A DNA stretch of 64,000 bases from JANMCE01 sp963791625 (GTDB lineage: Bacteria > Actinomycetota > Acidimicrobiia > Acidimicrobiales > Ilumatobacteraceae). Below, piece after piece: positions 32,193-41,042 of the stretch. The stretch is taken from contig CAWBTA010000006.1 in NCBI GenBank assembly GCA_963791625.1, positions 124,001 through 188,000 of the forward strand, read 5' to 3'. Under the pieces are notes generated by a model. It saw nothing but the letters and a program-made list of their open reading frames with translations, did no database searches and was not told the DNA's origin. Both the position numbers and the translations under genes were made by a program. How positions within the stretch are numbered: position 1 is the first letter of the stretch; the number at the start of each line of letters is the position of its first letter.

Positions 32193-32516
32193 TCAGGCGT
32201 TGCTGGCGAGCTCGGCGTCGAGTTCTGCTTCGAGCTCCGCGCGATCAAATCCGAGCGCGACGATAGCGTCGTCGAGATCGGTGCGTTGACCGGTGTCGGT
32301 GGCGGCGCGGGCCAACACCAGTGCTGCGCTGCGCAGGTCCGCTTCTAGGGCGGACAACTCGCTGAGTCGACGTACGCTGACGATCGCAGCGACAGCTTGA
32401 CCGTGTCGTTCGACAACGATGTTGGCACCGCTCTCGGCATCTCTCACGAGGCCCGACACCCCACGGATGCTCGCCGTGGTCACCGAGATCGAACGTTCAC
32501 CGATCATCACCGTCAT
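32193..32516 (-). CDS. Phd/YefM-type antitoxin
   Basis: 107 aa from ATG 32516. The N-terminal dimer/DNA-binding part is SVTTASIRGVSGLVRDAESG, followed by IVVERHGQAVAAIVSVRRLSEL; the acidic C-terminal tail (DDAIVALGFDRAELEAELDAEL) would neutralise the toxin. A TATAGT box 6 bases before the ATG implies a leaderless mRNA. The upstream open frame to 32852 is a shadow, not part of the gene. Confidence 0.78.
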   Translation of the reverse strand: MTVMIGERSISVTTASIRGVSGLVRDAESGANIVVERHGQAVAAIVSVRRLSELSALEADLRSAALVLARAATDTGQRTDLDDAIVALGFDRAELEAELDAELASNA

Positions 32517-32522
32517 GCCCGA

Positions 32523-32551
32523 ACTATACAGATTTCTACACAGAACATCAA
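32523..32551 (-). promoter_or_regulatory. Promoter of the Phd/RelE-type module
   Basis: Minus strand TTGATG (32546-32551), 17-base spacer, TATAGT (32523-32528), then TCGGGC and the ATG at 32516. Confidence 0.65.
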
Positions 32552-32984
32552 GCGGTATCTTGCCTCTGCCGACGAGTTGGTAGCTGTGCCAGGCGGATAC
32601 TGGGCACGACACACGATGTGCGCGGCTCTGACAGTCCGCGCCGACAACGCGCTGCGATATCCGGCGATACGAGCTACGTGATTGCTCTGTATCGCACGTT
32701 TGCCGTAACGGTCTCGGCGTCGGGTGCGCAGGCCGTCTTGGTGCCGTGTTCGAGTTCGTGGTCAACGGCGCGGCGGCGTCGCGGATCTTGGCGAGCGTCT
32801 CGGGCGGAAACCTGACGGGTCTCGTCCAACTCGTCGAGATCGAACAGGTCACTCACACCACCGGTGTGTTACAAACGCATACGAACGTCGAGTGGGTTCA
32901 CCCGTTCCGTTCGATTCGACCGGTCTCTACCACTGGCCGGAATTCGAGGGGCCCGTCGAAAGCGTTCGGCTATCGTGCATCGCC
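32552..32984. other. Intergenic stretch without a convincing gene
   Basis: About 430 bases between the antitoxin promoter and ilvE. On the minus strand MSDLFDLDELDETRQV (from 32856) and, in the next frame, ETLAKIRDAAAPL read like pieces of one decayed protein. A possible ilvE -10 (TATCGT, 32971-32976) ends 8 bases before its ATG. Nothing else is supported. Confidence 0.4.
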
Positions 32985-34061
32985 ATGTTGACGTACCGGA
33001 TTGAGCACAACCCCAACGCTGCATCGGCCGAACGACGCGCCGAGATTTTCGCCAATCCGGGGTTCGGTAGGTACTTCACCGATCACATGCTTTCCATCAC
33101 CTGGACCGCCGCTGATGGTTGGCACGATGCCCGTGTCGAGCCCTACGGCCCCATCCCGATGGACCCGGCCACCGCGGTGCTCCACTACGCGCAGGAGATC
33201 TTCGAAGGCCTGAAGGCGTACCGTCACGCCGATGGTTCGGTGTGGACGTTTCGGCCCGAACAGAACGCCGCCCGTCTGCAGCGTTCGGCCCGCCGGTTGG
33301 CGCTGCCGGAACTGCCGACGGATCTCTTCCTGCAATCGATAAAGACGCTGGTGGAGATCGACAAGGACTGGGTGCCCTCCGGTGGTGAGAACAGCCTCTA
33401 TCTCCGCCCGTTCATGATCGCCACCGAAGTCTTCCTCGGCGTGCGACCTTCGGCCGAGGTTCGCTACATGGTGATCGCCTCGCCGGTTGGCCCCTACTTC
33501 GCAAGCGGCGTGAAGCCGGTCAGCATCTGGGAGTCCACTGACTACACCCGGGCAGCCATGGGCGGAACGGGCGCGGCCAAGTGCGGTGGCAACTACGCCG
33601 CCGGTCTTGCCGCACAGGTCCAGGCCAGCGAGCAGGGTTGCGACCAGGTCGTGTACCTCGATGCCGAGGAGCACAAGTGGATCGAAGAACTCGGCGGCAT
33701 GAACCTCTGGTTCGTGCACGCCGACGGCACGCTGGTCACCCCGCCCACGTCAGGCACCATCCTCGAGGGCGTCACGCGGTCCTCCATCATGAAGCTCGGT
33801 GCCGAGATGGGGCTCAAGGTGGAAGAACGACCGGTCGCTGTTGATGAATGGAAGACTGGCGTCGCGTCGGGCGCTATCAAGGAAGTCTTTGCCTGCGGCA
33901 CAGCCGCAGTCGTCACGCCGGTCGGTCGCCTTGTGTGGCGAGACGGCGAAGTCGGCAGCAACGAAACCGGCGAGTTCACGAGCCGGATCCGCAAAACCCT
34001 CATCGACATCCAATACGGCCGCAGCACCGACACCCACGGATGGATGCACCAACTGGTCTGA
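32985..34061 (+). CDS. ilvE: Branched-chain amino acid aminotransferase
   Basis: 358 aa from ATG 32985 (MLTYRIEHNPNAASAERR). Fold-type IV PLP enzyme of the large BCAT group: HYAQEIFEGLKAYR, FRPEQNAARLQRSARRL, YLRPFMIATE, GGTGAAKCGGNYAAGL with the PLP lysine, EELGGMNLWFV and SGTILEGVTR. It makes leucine, isoleucine and valine from their keto acids. The in-frame stretch upstream to 32724 lacks family sequence. It is followed by the cimA attenuator. Confidence 0.95.
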   Translation: MLTYRIEHNPNAASAERRAEIFANPGFGRYFTDHMLSITWTAADGWHDARVEPYGPIPMDPATAVLHYAQEIFEGLKAYRHADGSVWTFRPEQNAARLQRSARRLALPELPTDLFLQSIKTLVEIDKDWVPSGGENSLYLRPFMIATEVFLGVRPSAEVRYMVIASPVGPYFASGVKPVSIWESTDYTRAAMGGTGAAKCGGNYAAGLAAQVQASEQGCDQVVYLDAEEHKWIEELGGMNLWFVHADGTLVTPPTSGTILEGVTRSSIMKLGAEMGLKVEERPVAVDEWKTGVASGAIKEVFACGTAAVVTPVGRLVWRDGEVGSNETGEFTSRIRKTLIDIQYGRSTDTHGWMHQLV

Positions 34062-34063
34062 CG

Positions 34064-34092
34064 TTGACGTTTTTGGGCGGTTCTGCGACACT
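34064..34092 (+). promoter_or_regulatory. cimA promoter
   Basis: TTGACG (34064-34069), 17-base spacer, GACACT (34087-34092), then 6 bases to the leader GTG at 34099. Nearly the same as the leuA promoter. Confidence 0.7.
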
Positions 34093-34098
34093 GACAGG

Positions 34099-34143
34099 GT
34101 GATCAACGCACCCGCTTCCGCAACGATCATCATTATTTCGTAG
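34099..34143 (+). CDS. Isoleucine leader peptide for cimA attenuation (14 aa)
   Basis: GTG start, reading M-I-N-A-P-A-S-A-T-I-I-I-I-S-stop. Four consecutive Ile codons (ATC ATC ATT ATT, 34126-34137) lie one codon before the stop; a fifth is the second codon. The start is 6 bases after the -10, so it is likely leaderless. It is followed by a stem-loop and a terminator before cimA, whose pathway makes isoleucine; ribosome stalling at Ile codons would sense Ile-tRNA supply. Sequence read directly; mechanism inferred. Confidence 0.82.
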   Translation: MINAPASATIIIIS

Positions 34144-34167
34144 CGCACGTTCTTTCACGACGTGCGC
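34143..34167 (+). promoter_or_regulatory. Stem-loop at the leader stop codon (cimA)
   Basis: GCGCACGT (34143-34150) pairs with ACGTGCGC (34160-34167), 9-base loop. It begins on the last base of the leader TAG, exactly as in the leuA leader. Confidence 0.6.
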
Positions 34168-34173
34168 CCGCCT

Positions 34174-34202
34174 ACCGCCCCCTGGGGCGGTTCTTGCTTT
34201 TT
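34174..34202 (+). terminator. cimA attenuator terminator
   Basis: ACCGCCCC (34174-34181) pairs with GGGGCGGT (34184-34191), then TCTTGCTTTTT-type T-rich DNA to 34202. A strong intrinsic terminator 22 bases before the cimA ATG. It could also stop read-through from ilvE. Confidence 0.82.
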
Positions 34203-34223
34203 CCCACAACTTTGGAGACAACG

Positions 34224-35795
34224 ATGGAACAGGTAGAGATCTTCGACACCACCCTTCGCGACGGCTGCCAGCTTGAAGGCGTGTCCGTCACCGTGGAGGA
34301 CAAGCTGCGTATTGCCGAGCAGCTCGATCGCCTGGGAGTTACCTACATTGAGGGCGGCTGGCCCGGCGCCAACCCGAAGGACGAGGAATTCTTCCGTCGC
34401 GCCGCTACCGAACTCACGCTCGAGACCAGCACGCTGGTTGCCTTTGGTTCGACCCGCCGCGTGAAGGGCAAGGTGGATGAAGACGCCACACTCGCCAACC
34501 TCATCGGCGCCGGCACATCGGCCGTGTGCATCGTGGCAAAATGCTGGGATTATCACGTCACTGAGGCACTCATGACCACGCTCGATGAGGGCGTTGCGAT
34601 GGTGGCCGACTCGGTCGAGTATCTCGTCGCCAAGGGCAAGAACGTGATGGTGGATGCCGAGCACTTCTTCGACGGCTACAAGCGCAACCCAGAGTTCAGC
34701 CTGCGAGTGCTCGAGGCGGCAGTCGAGAAGGGCGCATCCCATCTCGTGCTTTGTGACACTAACGGCGGCAGCCTGCCGCATGAGATCACCGCTGCCGTCA
34801 CCGACGTCAAGGCGCACTTCGGCAACGACGTGACCATTGGGATCCACTGTCACGATGACACCGGTTGCGCTGTCGCGAACGCGCAAGCCGCGGTGATGGC
34901 TGGCGCTCGTCAGGTGCAGGGCTGCGTGAATGGTTTGGGGGAGCGGACGGGCAATACCAACCTGTCCACTGTTATCCCCAACCTCACGCTCAAGATGGGT
35001 TTCGCCACGTTGCCCAAGGGTCGCCTCGAACTACTCACGTCGGTGAGTCATCACATCGCGGAGCTCGTCAATCGCCCTCTCAATATCCAAGCCCCTTACG
35101 TCGGTACGTCGGCGTTCGCCCACAAGGCTGGCCTGCATGTGTCGGCCATCGTTCGAGCCCGTGATGCGTACGAGCATGTGTCGCCCGAGTCGGTCGGCAA
35201 TGGCGCCCGCTTCGTTGTTTCCGAGATGTCGGGCAAGGCCACCATCAAGATCAAGGCCGACGAGTTGGGCCTGGATATGGACGGCGCCGTCATCAACAGC
35301 GTCATCGACGAACTGAAGCGGCTTGAGCACGACGGCTATCACTTCGAAGCCGCCGATGCCTCGCTCGAACTGCTCATGCGTCGGGCCACCGGCTGGGCTC
35401 AATCGTTCTTTGAGATCGAGTCGATGCGCGTCATCACCGACGAACTTCCCAACGGTTCGTTCACCACGGAAGCCACGGTGAAGGTGCACGTGGATGGTGC
35501 TCGAAGCGTGCACATCGCCGAAGGCAACGGTCCGGTCAACGCCATCGACACGGCGCTGCGTGCTGCGCTGACCAGCAAGTATCCGCAACTCGCTGCCATC
35601 CACCTCACCGACTACAAGGTGCGCATCCTCGACGGCGGCGCGGCTACCGGTGCCGTCACTCGGGTGTTGCTCGATGCCACCAACGGCGAGCGCTCGTGGA
35701 CCACCATTGGCGTGTCGTCCAACATTATCGAAGCCTCGTGGCAGGCCCTGTCCGAAACCATCGTCTACGGCCTGCTCCACACACCCGCCGCATAG
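34224..35795 (+). CDS. cimA: (R)-citramalate synthase
   Basis: 523 aa from ATG 34224, with GGAG 7 bases upstream. It condenses pyruvate and acetyl-CoA to citramalate, giving 2-oxobutyrate for isoleucine without threonine deaminase. DRE-TIM metallolyase motifs: FDTTLRDGCQLEGVSVT, IEGGWPGANPKDEEFF, GIHCHDDTGCAVANA and VQGCVNGLGERTGN; a LeuA-type regulatory domain fills the last ~130 residues. The DGCQ (not DGEQ) start and the ~520-aa length match the CimA subgroup (TIGR00977). The Ile leader upstream supports this over a second LeuA. Confidence 0.92.
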   Translation: MEQVEIFDTTLRDGCQLEGVSVTVEDKLRIAEQLDRLGVTYIEGGWPGANPKDEEFFRRAATELTLETSTLVAFGSTRRVKGKVDEDATLANLIGAGTSAVCIVAKCWDYHVTEALMTTLDEGVAMVADSVEYLVAKGKNVMVDAEHFFDGYKRNPEFSLRVLEAAVEKGASHLVLCDTNGGSLPHEITAAVTDVKAHFGNDVTIGIHCHDDTGCAVANAQAAVMAGARQVQGCVNGLGERTGNTNLSTVIPNLTLKMGFATLPKGRLELLTSVSHHIAELVNRPLNIQAPYVGTSAFAHKAGLHVSAIVRARDAYEHVSPESVGNGARFVVSEMSGKATIKIKADELGLDMDGAVINSVIDELKRLEHDGYHFEAADASLELLMRRATGWAQSFFEIESMRVITDELPNGSFTTEATVKVHVDGARSVHIAEGNGPVNAIDTALRAALTSKYPQLAAIHLTDYKVRILDGGAATGAVTRVLLDATNGERSWTTIGVSSNIIEASWQALSETIVYGLLHTPAA

Positions 35796-35797
35796 TT

Positions 35798-35840
35798 CTG
35801 TAGGCGCCCGAGGTTGTGTAACAACTCCGGGCGCCTACAG
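35798..35840. terminator. Bidirectional terminator hairpin
   Basis: CTGTAGGCGCCCG (35798-35810) and CGGGCGCCTACAG (35828-35840) form a 13-bp stem; inner GTTGT/ACAAC bases extend it. It sits between the convergent cimA and the gene at 35848. No long T-run. Confidence 0.7.
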
Positions 35841-35847
35841 ACCATCC

Positions 35848-36324
35848 TTAGACGCCGAGTGAGGTTTTGATTGCGGTAACGGCGGCCGCTTCGGCTGCGC
35901 TCACAGCCTCGCCACCAAAGCCGAGGAAGCCACCTTCCTTGGCAGCCTCCGCGACGTGCTGGGCGAGCCCGGCCAGCCAGGTCTTGTAACCCGCTGCATC
36001 GGCCCCGGCCTTGGCGTCTACCAACACGGCCACGTCGTGCAACTTGCCGGTGGCTGCGGCGAGCGCGTCCTCTTTCGTCTTGGCGCCGTTGTGTAGATCG
36101 CCTGGGCTGGGGCGGTGTTCCTTCAGCTCGGCCGCGACCTCCGCGGCGAGCGCTCCTGCTCCACCGCTCATGGCTGATGCGACGGTGCGAGCGAGCGCCG
36201 TGCCTTCTTTGATCATGCCCATCGGACCACTTGCGTCGGCCACGCCGATGGCCGTTGCCACCAGAAATGGTGCCCGGCTGATGGATGTCCACTCGTCGGC
36301 CGTGAATGCTTCTTTGAGACTCAT
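35848..36324 (-). CDS. Conserved hypothetical Ala-rich protein
   Basis: 158 aa, soluble, helical and Ala/Gly-rich. MSLKEAFTADEWTSISRAPFLV opens the protein; later DAAGYKTWLAGLAQHVAEAAKEGGFLGFGGEAVSAAE-type text forms the C-terminal half, with a glycine patch near residue 137. No signal peptide or catalytic motif recognised. Its start overlaps the stop of the Nudix gene by 4 bases, so the two form an operon. Confidence 0.7.
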   Translation of the reverse strand: MSLKEAFTADEWTSISRAPFLVATAIGVADASGPMGMIKEGTALARTVASAMSGGAGALAAEVAAELKEHRPSPGDLHNGAKTKEDALAAATGKLHDVAVLVDAKAGADAAGYKTWLAGLAQHVAEAAKEGGFLGFGGEAVSAAEAAAVTAIKTSLGV

Positions 36325-36959
36325 GACGGTTCTCCTTGTGTTCGGGGTAGCGACGGGGGTGCTACCCAGCCGGGGAGACTACACAGCTCATCTGGGGTGC
36401 CGTTCCGCGAGGCGTGCAAGGTTCGGTGAGCGGCGGCCAGCAGTCCGGCCAGGCTGACGTGGGCCACAACGAGAGCTTCTTCAAACGAGAACCACGCTAC
36501 GTCTGGACTTTCGCCTTCAGGTGGTTCCGGGTCGATGTTGGGCCCACGCAAGAGGTATCGCAGGTCAAGATGGGTGTGACCCTTCGGTGCGGCATGCACG
36601 TCGACGTGCACGACGGTCGGAATTCCGCCGAAGTGCGTGGTCGCCAGGCCGGTCTCCTCCAACACCTCTCGCACGGCTGCATCGGCGGCGTCCTCGCCCT
36701 CATCGATGTGACCGCCGGGCTGGATCCAGATGCCGAGCCGCTTGTGTTTGTGCAGGATGACACCCCGAGCACCCACCACGACCGCCGAGGACGTCACGTG
36801 GACCGGTCCGCCATCTTCGGCGAAGGGACGGTCGAGCCGATCGAGCTGTTCGATGAAGGCGGCCAGCGATACCCGTTCCTGCTCGTCGGTCGGCTGGTGT
36901 TGGGTGAGGAAGCGACGAACAGCTTCCCGCTGCGTCTCGGTGGAAACCATCGGGGGCAA
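36321..36959 (-). CDS. Nudix hydrolase
   Basis: 212 aa. The Nudix box reads GHIDEGEDAADAAVREVLEETG (about residues 82-103, quoted in part), matching Gx5Ex7REUxEExGU, and is preceded by GIWIQPGG. Such enzymes hydrolyse nucleoside diphosphate derivatives using Mg2+; the substrate cannot be told from sequence. An N-terminal helical part of ~45 residues (REAVRRFLTQHQPTDEQER) is common in actinobacterial members. First gene of a two-gene operon with the 35848 gene. Confidence 0.88.
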   Translation of the reverse strand: MPPMVSTETQREAVRRFLTQHQPTDEQERVSLAAFIEQLDRLDRPFAEDGGPVHVTSSAVVVGARGVILHKHKRLGIWIQPGGHIDEGEDAADAAVREVLEETGLATTHFGGIPTVVHVDVHAAPKGHTHLDLRYLLRGPNIDPEPPEGESPDVAWFSFEEALVVAHVSLAGLLAAAHRTLHASRNGTPDELCSLPGWVAPPSLPRTQGEPS

Positions 36960-37028
36960 GCGTAGCGATGACCGTCGAGCGGCGCAGATACGTTTCGAGC
37001 TGGCGCGCCTGCTTCAATAGAGGACGCT

Positions 37029-37553
37029 ATGGCTGCTCCTCAGTTCATCCCCGTGTCCCCAACCGAACGCATAAAGGCGTACGAGTCGAACGACCACGTA
37101 CCCAAGACGTGGCAGCCGACGCGCCCCGGTGAGCTTGACGGTCGCCAGCCTGCCGGCGACGGGCTGGGTTCCCAGGGCCCCGATCAGGGCTACGGCATCA
37201 AGCTGGCCAACCGCTTTCGCGACAAGTTGCAGCTGAGTAAGGGCGAGTCAATCGAAGACGCGCTGCAGGGCGGACTCATCGTCGGCCTGCGCCGCGCTTC
37301 GCTGTACGGCCGAGCACCCGTCATCCACGACTTCACCATGGCCTTCACGATGTGGGGGCTGCTCGACGCCAACGCTCCTGCCGACCTTGTGGAAACCCGT
37401 CGCAAAGCGTTCGAGGGAATCGCCCACATCACCGCGCACTACAGCGAAGGCCGAGCCGTGGTAGATCCCATCCCCGACAGCACCTTCCTCCAAACCCCCG
37501 ACCAACTCGCCGCCGCCTACAAGTCCGATTGGCGCGCCACCCTCGGCCTGTAA
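37029..37553 (+). CDS. Conserved hypothetical protein (174 aa)
   Basis: Starts MAAPQFIPVSPTERIKAYESND. Soluble; contains GSQGPDQGYGIKLANRF, GLIVGLRRASLYGRAPVIHD and FTMWGLLDANAPADLVETRR. The text looks conserved (few low-complexity runs, charged/hydrophobic alternation) but I do not recognise a family. Its stop is 6 bases from the convergent GNAT gene stop. Function unknown. Confidence 0.65.
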   Translation: MAAPQFIPVSPTERIKAYESNDHVPKTWQPTRPGELDGRQPAGDGLGSQGPDQGYGIKLANRFRDKLQLSKGESIEDALQGGLIVGLRRASLYGRAPVIHDFTMAFTMWGLLDANAPADLVETRRKAFEGIAHITAHYSEGRAVVDPIPDSTFLQTPDQLAAAYKSDWRATLGL

Positions 37554-37558
37554 GGCCG

Positions 37559-38452
37559 CTAGGCGAGCAAGAGTTCGAAGCAGACGCTGCTGTTGCTGCC
37601 GATGTACTGACCGAAGAGGGGTATCGGCGTGAACCCGGCCTTCTTGTAGACGTGGATGGCTTCGGGCTGCTCGGGGCCGGTCTCCAACACCACTCGTGAA
37701 CGTCCGAGGTCGCGGGCTACGCCGCACAGGTGCGAGACCAGTGCGGCGCCGACGCCGTTGCCGCGAGCCTGCGGGCGCGAGTACATGCGCTTCAACTCGA
37801 CGGAGCCATCGTCCAGCGTGCGGCACGCACCGCAACCGGCCGGAACACCGTCGAGGGACACGATGAAGAATCCACCATTGTCGGGGCGCACATCGTCGTC
37901 CGTGAGCGTGAAGAAGTAGTAGGCCTCGTCGGGGTAGCGGGCCGCGATGTCGACGTTGAGTTCGTTGATCAGGGTCTGCGCGGTATCTGAACCGAGGTCG
38001 GCCCGCTCGATCGTGAGTACCGGCGGCTTGTCGCGGAATGTGAAACAGAACGCCGACGGTCCGTAGCGGGCGAGATGTTCGATCCGAACGCGGGCCTCGC
38101 CGAGCGTGGGGACGTGACCGACGGGTACGTTCCAGAGCCCGACCGGCGGCGTGTCCGTCTTGTGGAACCACTCGCGACGTCGCCGCACGATCTTGGTGTG
38201 CTCGCTCTTGTAGACGAAGTCGCCAAATGCTTCGACGGTTTCCCACACGCTGATGTTCACGATGACGTCAGGGTTGGGGAACGGACGAAGATCGGTGGCG
38301 TTGTTCCCCTCGCCGATCAACCGCCACACAAAACCCGGTGACGCCTCAGCGAGGGCATTGATGCGGTCGAGGTTGTTCACGAAATCGGCCAACTGCGGAC
38401 TATCGAGCGGGGCGGCGAGATGGGCCAGATTGATCTGCGCAAGGTGAGGCAC
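37559..38452 (-). CDS. DUF3291 - GNAT acetyltransferase fusion
   Basis: 297 aa with two domains. Residues ~1-140 are DUF3291-like (ABM fold): MPHLAQINLAHLAAPLDSPQ, FVNNLDRINALAEASPGFVW, VIVNISVWETVEAFGDFVY and the WNVPVGHVPTLGEA segment. Residues ~150-297 are a GNAT domain: VSLDGVPAGCGACR, VELKRMYSRPQARGNGVGAAL (acetyl-CoA loop) and AIHVYKKAGFTPIP. The frame is continuous through the join, so this is one protein. DUF3291 normally occurs alone. Substrate unknown. Confidence 0.82.
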   Translation of the reverse strand: MPHLAQINLAHLAAPLDSPQLADFVNNLDRINALAEASPGFVWRLIGEGNNATDLRPFPNPDVIVNISVWETVEAFGDFVYKSEHTKIVRRRREWFHKTDTPPVGLWNVPVGHVPTLGEARVRIEHLARYGPSAFCFTFRDKPPVLTIERADLGSDTAQTLINELNVDIAARYPDEAYYFFTLTDDDVRPDNGGFFIVSLDGVPAGCGACRTLDDGSVELKRMYSRPQARGNGVGAALVSHLCGVARDLGRSRVVLETGPEQPEAIHVYKKAGFTPIPLFGQYIGSNSSVCFELLLA

Positions 38453-38476
38453 AGGCCGGAACGCTACCGTTCGATC

Positions 38477-39136
38477 ATGGAACCTCGCTGGTTAGATATC
38501 ACCGATGCGGACGATGGTGTTGCATGGCGTTTCGATATCGACTTTTTGTCCAGCCGCTGGACATGCATCTGGGGCATGGGCTGCCAAGGCATTCTTGATC
38601 GACTGGCACCCGAGCTGAAGCAAGGTTGCTGCTCGGTCGGCGCTGAGTGTTTCGACGAGGGCGACGCGCTCGATGTCGTGGCCAACGCCGCGTGTATCCC
38701 CGAGGGCATGTGGCAGTTTCAAACCGACGAACCGCTCGAACGTAGAGACAACGGCCGCTGGCACACCAAGGTCGTCGACGGTGCCTGTGTGTTCTTTAAT
38801 CGGCCCGGCTTCGAGGCGGGGGAGGGCTGCGCGTTGCATCTCGGTGCCGTGTCGCTCGGCGAACGACCGCTCGACTGGAAACCCGATGTCTGCTGGGAAG
38901 TACCGCTGCATGTCTCGGTGGAGGACGGCGTGAACGTGGTGCGCCCATGGGCCCGGCCCGACTGGGGCGACGACCCGCCCGCGTGGTGGTGCACCGAAGG
39001 TGACAGTGGCGCATTCGTCGGCCATCAACCGGTGTATCTCTCGCTGGCGGACGAACTCCGAGAAATGTGCGGCGATTCGGTCTACGACGGCCTGGCCCAC
39101 TTCCTCGATCGAACAACCAAACGGAATCCTCTGTAG
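38477..39136 (+). CDS. Cysteine-rich protein, YkgJ/DUF3109-like
   Basis: 219 aa from ATG 38477. Cysteines cluster in WTCIWGMGCQGI, GCCSVGAECFDEGDA, NAACIPEG, GACVFFN and GCALH, the pattern of zinc- or iron-sulfur-binding CxxxCxxC proteins in the YkgJ/DUF3109 group. No signal peptide. The function of the group is not established. It stands alone between the fusion gene (divergent) and an acyl-CoA dehydrogenase. Confidence 0.72.
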   Translation: MEPRWLDITDADDGVAWRFDIDFLSSRWTCIWGMGCQGILDRLAPELKQGCCSVGAECFDEGDALDVVANAACIPEGMWQFQTDEPLERRDNGRWHTKVVDGACVFFNRPGFEAGEGCALHLGAVSLGERPLDWKPDVCWEVPLHVSVEDGVNVVRPWARPDWGDDPPAWWCTEGDSGAFVGHQPVYLSLADELREMCGDSVYDGLAHFLDRTTKRNPL

Positions 39137-39192
39137 CGCACATCGGAACGGCCCGTTTGCTGTAATCGGGCATATTTGGCACCCTTTACGGC

Positions 39193-40971
<1,779 letters not shown>

Positions 40972-41042
40972 CTCAGGCCTCGGGTGGCATAGCATCTCGG
41001 GCAGCACCGCCAACGACGTCGGTCGCTAGTCAGGATTGCGCT

